Shown: positions 1 through 10,403 of the stretch, piece by piece | Numbering within the stretch: the first letter of the stretch is position 1 | Layout of the letters: each line of letters begins with the position of its first letter | From: Dioscorea cayenensis subsp. rotundata | Lineage: Eukaryota; Streptophyta; Magnoliopsida; Dioscoreales; Dioscoreaceae | Assembly (NCBI RefSeq): GCF_009730915.1 | Contig: NC_052477.1 | Coordinates: 29,522,420 to 29,586,419 of the forward strand | Reading direction: 5' to 3' | Length of the DNA: 64,000 nt | Notes under the pieces: model-generated | The model's input: only the letters and a program-made list of their open reading frames with translations | What the model was told of the DNA's origin: nothing | Databases searched by the model: none | Position numbers and translations under genes: made by a program

Positions 1-2560
1 CTCTGGCATGAGAGGTATGGTCATATTAATTTCAACAGGTTACAACAACTTTCAAATGGAAAGCTAGTACAAGGGATGCCTGAAATTTTATCTGGAGAAC
101 CGTTCGAGGACTGCATACATAGTAAACAAACGAGACTTCCTTTCCCTGAGGTGAGTGCAAGGCGTGCTGAACATCCACTAGAGTTGATCCATGTTGACTT
201 GTGCGGTCCCATGCAAACAAAAAGTCGAGGAGGTAATTATTATTTTATGCTCCTCACAGATGATCATACACGGTTTAGCTGGGTGTACTTTCTCCAGGTA
301 AAGTCTTAAGCTTTTCAACACTTTAAAAACTTCAAGAATCTTGTAGAGAGACAGTATGGGAGGCCGGTGAAGACATTAAGAAGTGACCGGGGAGGCGAGT
401 TCACCTCCAAGGATTTCCATTCTTACTGTGAAGAGCTGGGAATCAAACGCCATTTAACTGCACCATATACGCCGCAACAAAACTGTGTGTTAGAACGAAA
501 AAAACGAACTCTAGTTGAAATAGGACATTGCCTACTAAATCAGCGAGGACTTCCTACCGATCTATGGGCTGAGGCTATCGCCGTTGCTGTATATCTGTTG
601 AACAGATCACTTACCAAGGCCCTTGATGATTGCACACCATATAAAGCTTTAACCAGAGTCAAACCATCTGTAAACCATCTAAGGGTTTTCGGGTGTTTGG
701 CATTTGTCCACACACATGCTCAACAAAGAATCAAGCTTGATTCAAAGGCAGTAAAACAAGTTTTCATTGGCTATAGTGGAAAGTCAAAGGCATATAAATT
801 TATAGATCCTTTGACTGGAAAAATCTCTGTCAGTAGAGGTGCCACATTTCATGAACATAAAAGGTGGGATTGGGTCAATAAAGTTGAAGTTTCAACTACT
901 ATTGAGTTGGAAGATGATGAAAAGGAGAATGAAAACTCTCAAAACCATGTTCATCCTGAATGTCCAGAGCTATCAACTGTTGATGTAGATGCGAGTGATA
1001 CAGCAAACATTAGATATAAGAGCTTGCAAAAGGTGTATGATTCTTTCTCATTTGCTCTTATTATGACTGACCCTTGTTCTTTTGATGAAGTAATACAACA
1101 GCTTGACAGGAAGAAGGCTATCGATGAGGAGATCGCATCCATTCTGAAGAACGACACTTGGTTCTTGACTGAACTACCTTCCGGGAAGAAAGCTGTGGAT
1201 CTTAAATGGATTTATAAATCCAAATATCACTCTGATGGATCCTTGATCAAGAAGAAAGCACGGCTTGTGGCAAGAGGCTACACTCAAGTATATGGAGTGG
1301 ATTTCTATGAAGTTTTCTCACCTGTAACAAGAATGGAAACTGTGAGAGTTTTCATGGCCATTGTTGTCCAGAACCGTTAGCCGATCTACCAGCTGGATGT
1401 AAAGTCAGCGTTTTTGAATGGCGAACTCATAGAGGAGGTGTATGTCACTCAACCTCAAGGATATGAGAAGCTCGGGAGTGAAGGTCAAGTTTATCATTTG
1501 AAGAAAGCCCTTTATGGGCTTCGACAAGCTCCACGGGCATGGTACTCCAAGGTGGACCGACATTTCACTAATTTGCGGTTTGTACGAAGTCCAAATGAAC
1601 CTACAGTATATAAAAGGGTGAATGAGAATGCAGATACTTTACTTCTCTACCTCTATGTGGATGATATACTATATATGGGATCATCTATGGTTAAGTTGAG
1701 AGCATTCAAGGAGAGCCTGATGAAGTCTTTTGAAATGAGAGATTTGGGTCTCATGCAATACTTCCTAGGTTTGGAAGTCAGGCAAGAGCTCAATTCTATC
1801 ACTGTATGCCAGAAGAAGTATGCTGAGGACCTTCTAAAGAGATATGGAATGCATAATTCCAGAAGTTATCCTACTCCTTTGAATATTAGTGAGAAGTTTC
1901 AATTTGATGATAGTTCAGTCAAAGCTGATGAAGAAAAATATCATCGTATGATCGGAGGACTATTGTACCTTACCCACACAAGACCCGATCTCATGTTTGC
2001 AGTAAGCCTGGCATCAAGATATTTGCAACACCCCTCCAAACATCACATGGGCGCTGTAAAGCATGTGCTACACTATGTGTCAGGCTCAGTTAACTTTAGA
2101 ATTAGATATAAGCATGTTGAGAACTTCAAGCTTAAAGGGTATGTAGATAGTGACTTGGCAGGTTGTGTTGACGACCGACGAAGCACGACAGGTTGGGTTT
2201 TCAACTTGGGCTCAGGCGCTATGGTTTGGAGCTCCAAGAAACAAGAAATAACTGCTCTTTCAAGTACAGAGGCGGAGTATATTGCAGCTACCTCAGCCGT
2301 GTGTCAAGCCATTTGGTTGAGCTGTATGTTGAGTGATATGGGTGTGCAACAAGCCGGAGCTACGATAATTGACTGTGACAATCAGTCAGCAATAGCCATT
2401 GCGAAAAATCCTACATTGCATGGCTGAACCAAACACATAGACGTGCGCTTACATTTCATACGCAAGCTTGTTACAGATGAGTTGATTCAGCTAGTTCATT
2501 GCAGCACAATTGATCAACAAGCAGATCTACTCACGAAGAGACTACCTGCACCTTAGCATG
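1..2560 (+). mobile_element. Ty1/copia retrotransposon pol remnant (integrase, reverse transcriptase, RNase H), left end outside window
   Basis: Reading frame 1 opens at the window edge with a GAG-pre-integrase motif (LWHERYGHIN), followed by an integrase core: the first Asp in HVDLCGP, the second in LRSDRGGEF, and the Glu in a QQN..LERK context. The reverse transcriptase follows, with LDVKSAFLNG and the catalytic YVDDILY (about 1653). RNase H ends in YVDSDLAG, SSTEAEYIA and a TKHIDVR-type tail. The order integrase before reverse transcriptase is diagnostic of copia. In-frame stops at 307-309 (TAA), 1378-1380 (TAG), 2425-2427 (TGA) and about 2554 (TAG) break the polyprotein, and the zinc-finger cysteines before the integrase are partly lost. 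Two long frames of 337 codons each survive between stops, so decay is moderate. It is non-functional as it stands. Gag and the 5' LTR lie outside the window. Confidence 0.93.
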
Positions 2561-2611
2561 AATACATGTGCTCACTAGTTAGGCATGGAAGGCTTCTGAA
2601 ACACGGGAGGT

Positions 2612-2706
2612 TGTAGAAAGTTGTTCAGAAGTAGAGGCATGGTGTATGAAGATGATTAAGGCTAAGGTTAGCCTCCAGCCTGGTTGCATGGTTTTATACA
2701 TCTACA
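2612..2706 (+). repeat. Possible short 3' LTR of the copia remnant
   Basis: A purine-rich stretch (CACGGGAGG, 2602-2610) follows the pol remnant and could be the polypurine tract. Immediately after it TGTAGA begins, and TCTACA, its exact inverse, lies at 2701-2706, which would give a 95 bp LTR. This is short for a copia LTR and the 5' copy is not in the window, so the right boundary is only a guess. Confidence 0.22.
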
Positions 2707-3480
2707 ATGTTTGGTCTTGTCTATTTTAATTATCACTGTTTAGAGTTTTTAGATTACGTGTTTTTTTGTATGTACTTTTGACTGCATGTCACATGGGTTA
2801 TGGACTGGCATGCTTTAATTGTTTCTCTTTATATATTTGGATGTTTTGAATGAGAACCTCAAGCTTCAGTTGAACTTTTTATTGTTCCTTCCTGTTGCAC
2901 CACTTCATACTCTTCCATTCCTCATGACCTGAAGGGCCTCATGTCTATCATATAAAAGTTGTAGACTACATTAGAAAGTTTAGCAAAGGAAGTATTGTGT
3001 ATAGCCACACCCATTGATTAGAACACAAAAATCAAAACTTAGTTTAAAAAGTCTATTTTAATTAAAATATATATTCAAACATTTTTTTTAAAGATGGATA
3101 AACCACAATTGTTTAGCAAGATATTCAAACATTTTTACAAAGCATCAAAATTATGTTGATTATCTTGAAGAAAAGTAGAAATACTCTAACTCTCAATGAA
3201 AAGATTCATGTTCAAGTAAGTTGTTTTGAGAGCCAAAAGTAATTCATAACACCAAGGGCCAGGTATGTTAGGAGATCTGGTAGTGTTGGGATTGCAGGAG
3301 TTAATCCACAAATTAGGCCTAATTTTTTGAGGAGTTTTACAAAGCATTTTGAAAACCATAAAGTGTACCTGACTTTCCGGTAGACTTTATTACTTTTTAC
3401 GACCTATGCACTTGTGGTATAATACGTGAGAGGTGTATCAAAACTTCCCAAAAAGTGATGTCTACATATGGCTATAGGCG
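2707..3480. other. AT-rich intergenic stretch, no gene seen
   Basis: AT-rich sequence with no long open frame on either strand and no similarity I recognise. The first few hundred bases may still belong to the copia remnant. Confidence 0.5.
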
Positions 3481-3485
3481 CTAGC

Positions 3486-3644
3486 TCATAACTCATCATC
3501 AGTGTACACCATATCCCTCATCAGGCCTTTCAACTTGTCAATGTTCTTCTTATTGTCAACTATATGAGCAACCTTTCTCTTCTTTTTTCCTTTTATAAGC
3601 CCAAGGCCTATTTGTATGCGAGGAAGGAGTTTTACATATTCCAT
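3486..3644 (-). CDS. Small unidentified ORF, 52 codons, lysine-rich
   Basis: A minus-strand frame runs from ATG at 3644 to TGA at 3486. The peptide starts MEYVKLLPRIQIG, has a basic KGKKKRKV block that looks like a nuclear localisation signal, and ends MVYTDDEL. Its composition looks more coding-like than the surrounding AT-rich frames, and it sits beside a broken NPF exon copy, so it may be the last exon of a decayed gene or a transposon protein. I do not recognise the family and see no clear promoter. Confidence 0.2.
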   Translation of the reverse strand: MEYVKLLPRIQIGLGLIKGKKKRKVAHIVDNKKNIDKLKGLMRDMVYTDDEL

Positions 3645-3769
3645 CTTGGCCTAAGGTAACCAAAGGTTTCCCTACCATTGCTTCATCCTCACTCTCCATG
3701 GCAAGTGGGGGAGAAGAGAGCTTGGAAGTGATGTCGAACTTGTGTGTTGCTCAGAGTCGTTCTTGACAT

Positions 3770-4500
3770 TTTTTTAGCATTATTACTTGATTGCAAGGGA
3801 ATGCATTTGGGATGTCCTTGGCCTTGAGTTGAGCCATCATGGGTAACTTCATAGTTTATGTCATCAAGCAACAACTGTTAGTAAAAAACAATGTCACCAA
3901 AAAAACATTGGCTCACCAAATCCTCTCCCAAAATCATCAGCTTAATCTATTTGCTTAAACAATGGTGCAAATCAATGGTGTGCCCATTGAAAGAAATAAG
4001 AAATAAATTATAAGTTATCAAAAGTGGCGGCTGGGTCGGTGTAAGAATTGCCTATAAATGGCAATGGTTGAAGCTCTCATTCATTCACAATTTAAGTGCA
4101 TGAGAAAAGTGAAAGTGAAGAAGTGATAGAGGAATAGAAGAGTGGGAGTAAAAAAAAAATAGATTTTAAGAGTTAGTATTTCTTCTAGTATAAGAGAGAG
4201 AGTAGTGGTTTTATCTTTATTATCAGGAAGAGATTTGTAACTCCTGGAAATTTTTTCACTTAATAAATTATTCCATCTTTGCTTGTGGTTTACCTTAATT
4301 ATTTAAAGTTTCAAGTAATATCTGTGTGTCATTTATCTTTTAGTATTATTTTTTTTTTGGTTGTGTTTTGCTCTACTCAGTCATACATGTTATAACAACA
4401 GCTTCACCAGCATCTCCCCCTCCTTGGTGCAATCCTCTCCGACTCCTCTGGCTGCCTGACCGTCTTCGCTTTCTCTTCTGCTGCATTTTTCTTTGTACAC
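3770..4500 (+). pseudogene. Duplicated, broken NPF exon 2 fragment split by an insert
   Basis: Bases 3770-3875 match the intron 1 acceptor and start of exon 2 of the NPF gene downstream (5440-5550): both contain GGGAATGCATTTGG and encode GNFIVY. Bases from about 4367 to 4490 match the next part of that exon (about 5560-5675), sharing CTCTNCTC, CCAGC and ATCCTCTC blocks and a GACTC...GGCTGC...CCGTC..CGC run. About 490 bases lie between the two halves where the functional copy has almost none. The copy has stop codons and indels and no other exons nearby. This is a partial tandem duplication later interrupted, not a gene. Confidence 0.72.
3876..4366 (+). mobile_element. LTR-like insert inside the broken NPF exon copy
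   Basis: The segment separating the two NPF-like halves has the look of an LTR: a TATA-like CCTATAAATGGC at about 4050, a purine-rich leader, and a polyadenylation-like TTAATAAATTATTCC at about 4260. It begins near TGTTAG (3876). The right border is unclear, because both a TCA near 4381 and an ACA near 4397 are possible. No coding capacity. A solo LTR is the likeliest reading. Confidence 0.4.
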
Positions 4501-5235
4501 TGAAAAAAGAAAAAAGAATATTTTCCATTGTTAGTTTATTAAAAGAGTCTATATTTAATATTATTATTAATTATTTCAGAAAGAAAATTTTTTCCCGCCA
4601 ATGAAACCATAACTTGTGTAAATACGAATAAATTAAATTAAAATGGAATTCGATTCGTTTAATGATTGAAAGCCAAAAAGAAGCAACATATAGCATCACT
4701 TGTAAGTGCGAGTATATATATATTGCTCAATAGAACAACCTTTTTAAAAGCACAAACTGGTCAGAATAAATCTTTTCTTCATACAAAAATCATATTCAAA
4801 AGTGCCCCCTTTCATTTTTCAGAACAATATAATTCCAAACAAGAGAATTACATAAGCATGCATCATTTTGTATGCAATGACCACTTGATCTAAAGATTAA
4901 TTTGATCAGTACATATATGATGCTCTTTGCATGGATGATCATTAATCAGTCATAATTTTAATCAATCTTAATTTAGTTAAGTTTTCAGCATCTGATGCTC
5001 TTCATGATAACTTGTCAGTAAAAATTTCAACTGACATGATCTTAATTAATTGTTCAGCATCTGATGCTCATGATCATGACCACTAATTTGGATTTAACCC
5101 AACATCGAATTTAAGTTGATATATAGGATCTAAGATCAAGATTATTTTTGATATTCAAACCTAAAGTCACTATAAAGTGCTTGTGTGGTTGGGTGCGGGA
5201 GTGGGTGTGGGTGTGTGTAGAGAAATTAAAGATTA
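4501..5235 (+). promoter_or_regulatory. Upstream region of the NPF gene, with a repeated 15-mer
   Basis: No ORF of note. The 15-mer CAGCATCTGATGCTC occurs twice (4986-5000 and 5055-5069), and a related TGATGCTC lies at 4919. The core GCATCNGATGC is a near-perfect palindrome, as expected of a dimeric factor site. A GT-rich run (5185-5220) lies just before the ATG. I see no clear TATA box within 60 bases of the start codon. Confidence 0.35.
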
Positions 5236-8200
5236 ATGGGTAGCAAGGAACAAGATAATCAAACTCAACCACATGTTGCTCACGATCATGAATCACAATT
5301 AACACCTGCAAAACAAGGAGGTTGGATCACACTTTCCCTTCATCCTAGGTACATATATATATATATATAATTAATTTTCTCCATCTTTTGTTCAATTCAT
5401 TTGTTAGCTTAAATGAAGCTTGTCTTAATCTTATGATGTGGTTACAATTCTAACTTGGTTGGAAGTAGGGAATGCATTTGGCATAGCCTTAGTCATGAGT
5501 GGAGCCGCAGGGAACTTCATTGTATATCTTATAAAATACTACAATTTCAAGAGCATAGACGGTGCTCTGCTCGGCAACATCATGTCTGGCACCTCCAGCC
5601 TTTCTCCCCTCCTCGGCGCCATCCTCTCTGACTCTTTCTTCGGCTGCTTCCCCGTCGTCGCCTTCTCCACTGTGGCCTCTCTATGTGAAAATTACATACA
5701 CTTACATTTGAATTTTTTTCCATATTTGTTAGACATAAAAAGATTTGGAGAAACTTAATAAAATAATATAGACTCCATTCTAACAAGTTCAAAACCCATG
5801 TATAAGTAGTGGTTTGTCATATTGACAATGAGCGGATAGGACATAGGAGTAGGTTTAAGCCCTGCACTCATAGTATTAGAGAATACTGTTCACTCCACTA
5901 TTTATTATAATTAAATATTATACATTAGGTTTTAGTGTGGGTTCCATGCATGTACGAGAGGAGCTGTGTTGTTCACTCCTTTAGAATTGTCGTCATTTTG
6001 CCTGATTAGCCCGTCATATATTGTGAATCACAAGAGGGTCGTCACCGTCTTTTGTATTTACTTATCTCTCTAACATCTTTAAACTAAAAGAGGTACTTGT
6101 CACCAATTTGTCAGAAAAAAATAAAAGAACAAACAAACGTCAGTGCTCACACACCATCACAAAATTATTATTATTTTATTTATAATGTAGAAATTGAGCA
6201 TAGGCAAAATTATAATAAATATTTTTTAATTATTTTTATTAAATAATTAACTATATAATAATAAATATATTATCATTAATCAAAGATAAGTTTTAGAGTT
6301 AAAAAAACAATTAAATTTTTTAAAATTATAATTATGTGGATAGGGATGTAAATAAGAAGTTTAAATATAATTTTTTTAAAAAAGAAAAATATAAATTGTA
6401 CAGGCCCTAGAAATTTGCGGGGTCCTATTATAAGTCTTATATAGTTTTAAAAAAAGTAAAAATTTTAAGATAATTGTATGGATAGGATTATTTCTGATGA
6501 TAATAAATTAAAATTTTAAATAATTTTTTTAAAAAAAACATGAATTGTGAAACTGTGAAAAATTGTGGGGCTATATTATAAACCAAATTTGTTGCGCATT
6601 GATATTATAATAACTTAAGTGTTATAGTTTAAAAAAAATTAAAACTTTTAAAATAATTATATGAATATGATCATAGGATGATAGTCAATAAAAATTTAAA
6701 ATATAGTTTTTTTAAAAAAACAAGAGAGAATTGTGAGGCTCTAGAAAATATTGTGAGTCCCTATGTATAACGCCAAATTTGTTACCTGGTTGAAAAAAAT
6801 ATTAAAATCTATGAATTATGGCCCTTGGAATCATGGGGCCCTAGGCATAGGGCCTTGACTCTAATATGTTCTTAATTGGGCATGTTCTTAAAAACAAACA
6901 TTAATCAAATTCTGATATAAGCTAGCACCGCATTATTATTATTATTATTATTATTATTCAATGCCAAAAGTTCACTGACTAAATGAATCGTACTTTTCCT
7001 TCATAAAAATGCAGTGCATGATCATCCTAACAGTCACAGCCGGAATCAAGGCATTAAGACCACCAAACTCAGACACTCCGGCGACCAGTGGCCAACTAGC
7101 AATCTTGTACACCGCCATAGTCTTGTACGCAGTTGGGTCCGGTGGTACAAGGTTCAACACGATGACATTAGGAGCTGATCAGTTGAGCAATGTGGGTGAC
7201 CAAGATGTGTTCTTCAACTGGTATTTCATAGTTCTTTATGGTGCGGCAGCCATTGGAAGCACTGTTATTGTCTACGTTGAGGATAGCATCAGTTGGGAGC
7301 TTGGATTTGGGATATGTTCAGCTGTGAATACTCTTGCTGTGCTTTTTTTGCTTCTAGGAGTTAAGTATTATCATCTATCAGGACCAAAAGGGAGTCCGTT
7401 TACAACGATGGCACGCGTGGTTGTTGCCGGGTTTAGGAAAAGGAAGCTTGCATTGCCGAAGGTGGAGGCGGCTTATTACTGTGGGTTGTTGGAGAAAACT
7501 GATCATCAACCACCTTCTTCAAGTTTTAGGTATGTATGTGATCATCACTAAACTAAATATGAGTTTTAATTAGTTTTAGTTATTAAAATTAATAATAACT
7601 ATATATATAGAAGGCGCGTAATCAAACAACATTCACAGATTCAAAATTTACAAAAGATTTCAATCCAACATTTGTCTACTGTATGATAAATAGTAGTATT
7701 GTGTTTGTAAATATTAAAAAAAATAAAAAAAGTGAGATGTATAGTATTTTCATTTGAAACGACAGATCGTGATCGTTACAATAGCTCTATCAATCTGAAC
7801 CATTCAACCTTGATTTTATCTAACATTACAATAACCTTAATTTATACAAACTAAAACACACCAAATAAACATGTTCCTTTGTTTGTGCCTTTCTATCTCC
7901 ACCATTGTTTCCAACTGCGGATGTTCTACAAAAGGTTGCAGTTGACGTATCATCGTAGTATGATATGATATAGTATAGTATATGCATTGTATCAGATTCT
8001 GAGAGATAATTAATTGGTGTTATGATGAGATGGAAACTTAATTTGATAATGAAATATAAATTAGACAACTCTAAACTCTCAAACATAAAGTTATGAACAA
8101 TTATATCAAAAACATATATAATATCACATCCACGCATGCATGTAGGTGCATGAACCGAGCTGCGTTGATACAACATGGGGACGTAGCCATAGACGGTAGC

Positions 8201-8980
8201 ATAGCACGTCCATGGAGCTTGTGCTCTGTTGAAGAAGTAGAGGATCACAAAACCCTAATCCGCATTGTTCCTCTGTGGACCTCCAACATCATCATCAGCA
8301 TCTCCATCGCCACCCAAACCAGTCTCTCCGTCCTCCAAGCCCTAACCATGGACCGTTCCCTCAGCCCCCATTTCTCCATCCCCGCCGGCTCTTTCTTCGT
8401 CACCACCATGCTCGCTACTTGCCTCACCCTCTTCATCCTCGATCACGCCATCTATCCTCTCTGCCACCGACTCACCTCCTATACTCTCACGCCACTCCAG
8501 CGCGTCGGCATTGGTCAAGCTTTCAACATCGCCGCCATGGCTGCCTCTGCTCTCGTCGAGCACCGACGTTCAATCATTGTTCATGAACACCAGGCCGAAA
8601 ACCAACCTGACTGGATTGTGCCCATGTCGGCGTTCTGGCTTGTGCTGCCTTATTTGTTCATCGGCGTTGGAGAAGCCTTTCATTTTCCTGGACAGATAGC
8701 ATTTTACTACCATGAGTTTCCTAAATCTTTGAAAAGCATGGCCACGGGTATAGTTGCGGTGCTTATGTCCATTGGATTTTATTCAAGCACGGCGGTGTTG
8801 GCGGTGGTCCGGCGAGCTACCAGTTGGCTGCCGGATAACTTAAACTTGTCTAGATTAGAGAATGTTTATTGGATGCTGACGTTGGTGGTAGGTATCAACT
8901 TTTTTTACTTTATTTTATGCGCAAAGTTTTATAAGAAGCAGAGTGACGACAAGCATGTAGTTGGTGTTGATATTGATTGA
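5236..8980 (+). CDS. NRT1/PTR family (NPF, likely NPF2-type) transporter, four exons, two frame breaks
   Basis: Proton-coupled nitrate/peptide/metabolite transporter of the major facilitator superfamily, about 560 residues. Exons: 5236-5348, 5469-5684, 7015-7529, 8146-8980. Visible family motifs are GGWIT at the end of exon 1, NFIVYLI and DSFFGCFPVV in exon 2, VGSGGTRFN..LGADQ and FFNWYF in exon 3, and SIARPW, LQALTMDR, and VGEAFHFPGQIAFYYHEFP in exon 4. Introns 1 and 3 have GT-AG ends. The ExxER proton-coupling motif of helix 1 is absent (GNAFGIALVMSG), as I would expect for the NPF2/NAXT group. Exon 1 is out of phase with exon 2 by one base, repaired if one T in ACTTTCCC (about 5333) is dropped; exon 2 to exon 3 is also out of phase (two bases short or one extra near 5684/7015). 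Either a recent pseudogene or consensus errors. Substrate cannot be told from sequence. Confidence 0.85.
6300..6790. repeat. Degenerate tandem repeat, about three units, in NPF intron 2
   Basis: Three units starting near 6300, 6443 and 6628 share the order: TTTAAAAAAA-type run, AATTAAAA(T)TTT, TAATTATATGGATA-like block, TTTTTTTAAAAAAA, then GAATTGTG and a GC-richer GGGGCCC/ATATTATAA block. Unit length is about 145-185 bases with many substitutions. Non-coding. Confidence 0.5.
6930..6958. repeat. (TTA)n microsatellite in NPF intron 2
   Basis: About nine uninterrupted ATT units just upstream of the exon 3 acceptor (GCAG at 7011-7014). Confidence 0.85.
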
Positions 8981-9403
8981 AGAAAGCCAGCAGGAGTAGC
9001 TGTGCTGTGTTGATGTGCAAAGAATGCAGTGAAGCCAGTGAAGTCTTTTTCTATTGTTTTGTTATGAAAGGAGGGTAATTTGGTGTTTTCATGTGTTCAA
9101 ATGGTTGGTGTTCAAATGGTTGGTAAGTTCGTTTGAGGTTTTGGCAAGAAAGGATGAAGGGTTGAGATGGTTTTTTTGCCAAGAGCTACAGCTGGGAAAA
9201 AGAAAAAAAGACAATCAAACAACAAAAAAAACTACAAAAAACTACAACACGATCAGAAAGAAGAGTTTAAAAACAGAGTCCAACTTGCTCAGCTGCATTG
9301 ATGATCCAATGAGGGAGGTCCATGCCTCTATTAAAGAGTGAGAGCCCAGGGTTTGATCTAGCATAAGAGGCTAGATTGTCAACAAATTCATTAAGATCTC
9401 TGT
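8981..9403 (+). other. NPF 3' flank up to the assembly gap
   Basis: T-rich then A-rich sequence with a short direct repeat (GTTCAAATGGTTGGT twice, about 9095-9125). Probably the 3' untranslated region and downstream spacer. No other gene seen. Confidence 0.5.
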
Positions 9404-10403
9404 NNNNNNNNNNNNNNNNNNNNNNNNNNNNNNNNNNNNNNNNNNNNNNNNNNNNNNNNNNNNNNNNNNNNNNNNNNNNNNNNNNNNNNNNNNNNNNNNN
9501 NNNNNNNNNNNNNNNNNNNNNNNNNNNNNNNNNNNNNNNNNNNNNNNNNNNNNNNNNNNNNNNNNNNNNNNNNNNNNNNNNNNNNNNNNNNNNNNNNNNN
9601 NNNNNNNNNNNNNNNNNNNNNNNNNNNNNNNNNNNNNNNNNNNNNNNNNNNNNNNNNNNNNNNNNNNNNNNNNNNNNNNNNNNNNNNNNNNNNNNNNNNN
9701 NNNNNNNNNNNNNNNNNNNNNNNNNNNNNNNNNNNNNNNNNNNNNNNNNNNNNNNNNNNNNNNNNNNNNNNNNNNNNNNNNNNNNNNNNNNNNNNNNNNN
9801 NNNNNNNNNNNNNNNNNNNNNNNNNNNNNNNNNNNNNNNNNNNNNNNNNNNNNNNNNNNNNNNNNNNNNNNNNNNNNNNNNNNNNNNNNNNNNNNNNNNN
9901 NNNNNNNNNNNNNNNNNNNNNNNNNNNNNNNNNNNNNNNNNNNNNNNNNNNNNNNNNNNNNNNNNNNNNNNNNNNNNNNNNNNNNNNNNNNNNNNNNNNN
10001 NNNNNNNNNNNNNNNNNNNNNNNNNNNNNNNNNNNNNNNNNNNNNNNNNNNNNNNNNNNNNNNNNNNNNNNNNNNNNNNNNNNNNNNNNNNNNNNNNNNN
10101 NNNNNNNNNNNNNNNNNNNNNNNNNNNNNNNNNNNNNNNNNNNNNNNNNNNNNNNNNNNNNNNNNNNNNNNNNNNNNNNNNNNNNNNNNNNNNNNNNNNN
10201 NNNNNNNNNNNNNNNNNNNNNNNNNNNNNNNNNNNNNNNNNNNNNNNNNNNNNNNNNNNNNNNNNNNNNNNNNNNNNNNNNNNNNNNNNNNNNNNNNNNN
10301 NNNNNNNNNNNNNNNNNNNNNNNNNNNNNNNNNNNNNNNNNNNNNNNNNNNNNNNNNNNNNNNNNNNNNNNNNNNNNNNNNNNNNNNNNNNNNNNNNNNN
10401 NNN
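9404..10403. other. Assembly gap of exactly 1000 N
   Basis: A round-number run of N marks a scaffold join of unknown true length. Any ORF that crosses it is meaningless. It may hide the left tip of the inverted repeat that starts at 10404. Confidence 0.99.

Noticed and set aside
8093-8145. ATG at 8093 as the start of a separate transporter gene
   Set aside because: The intron acceptor at 8145 and perfect phase with exon 3 show this is exon 4 of the NPF gene; the upstream codons are intron.
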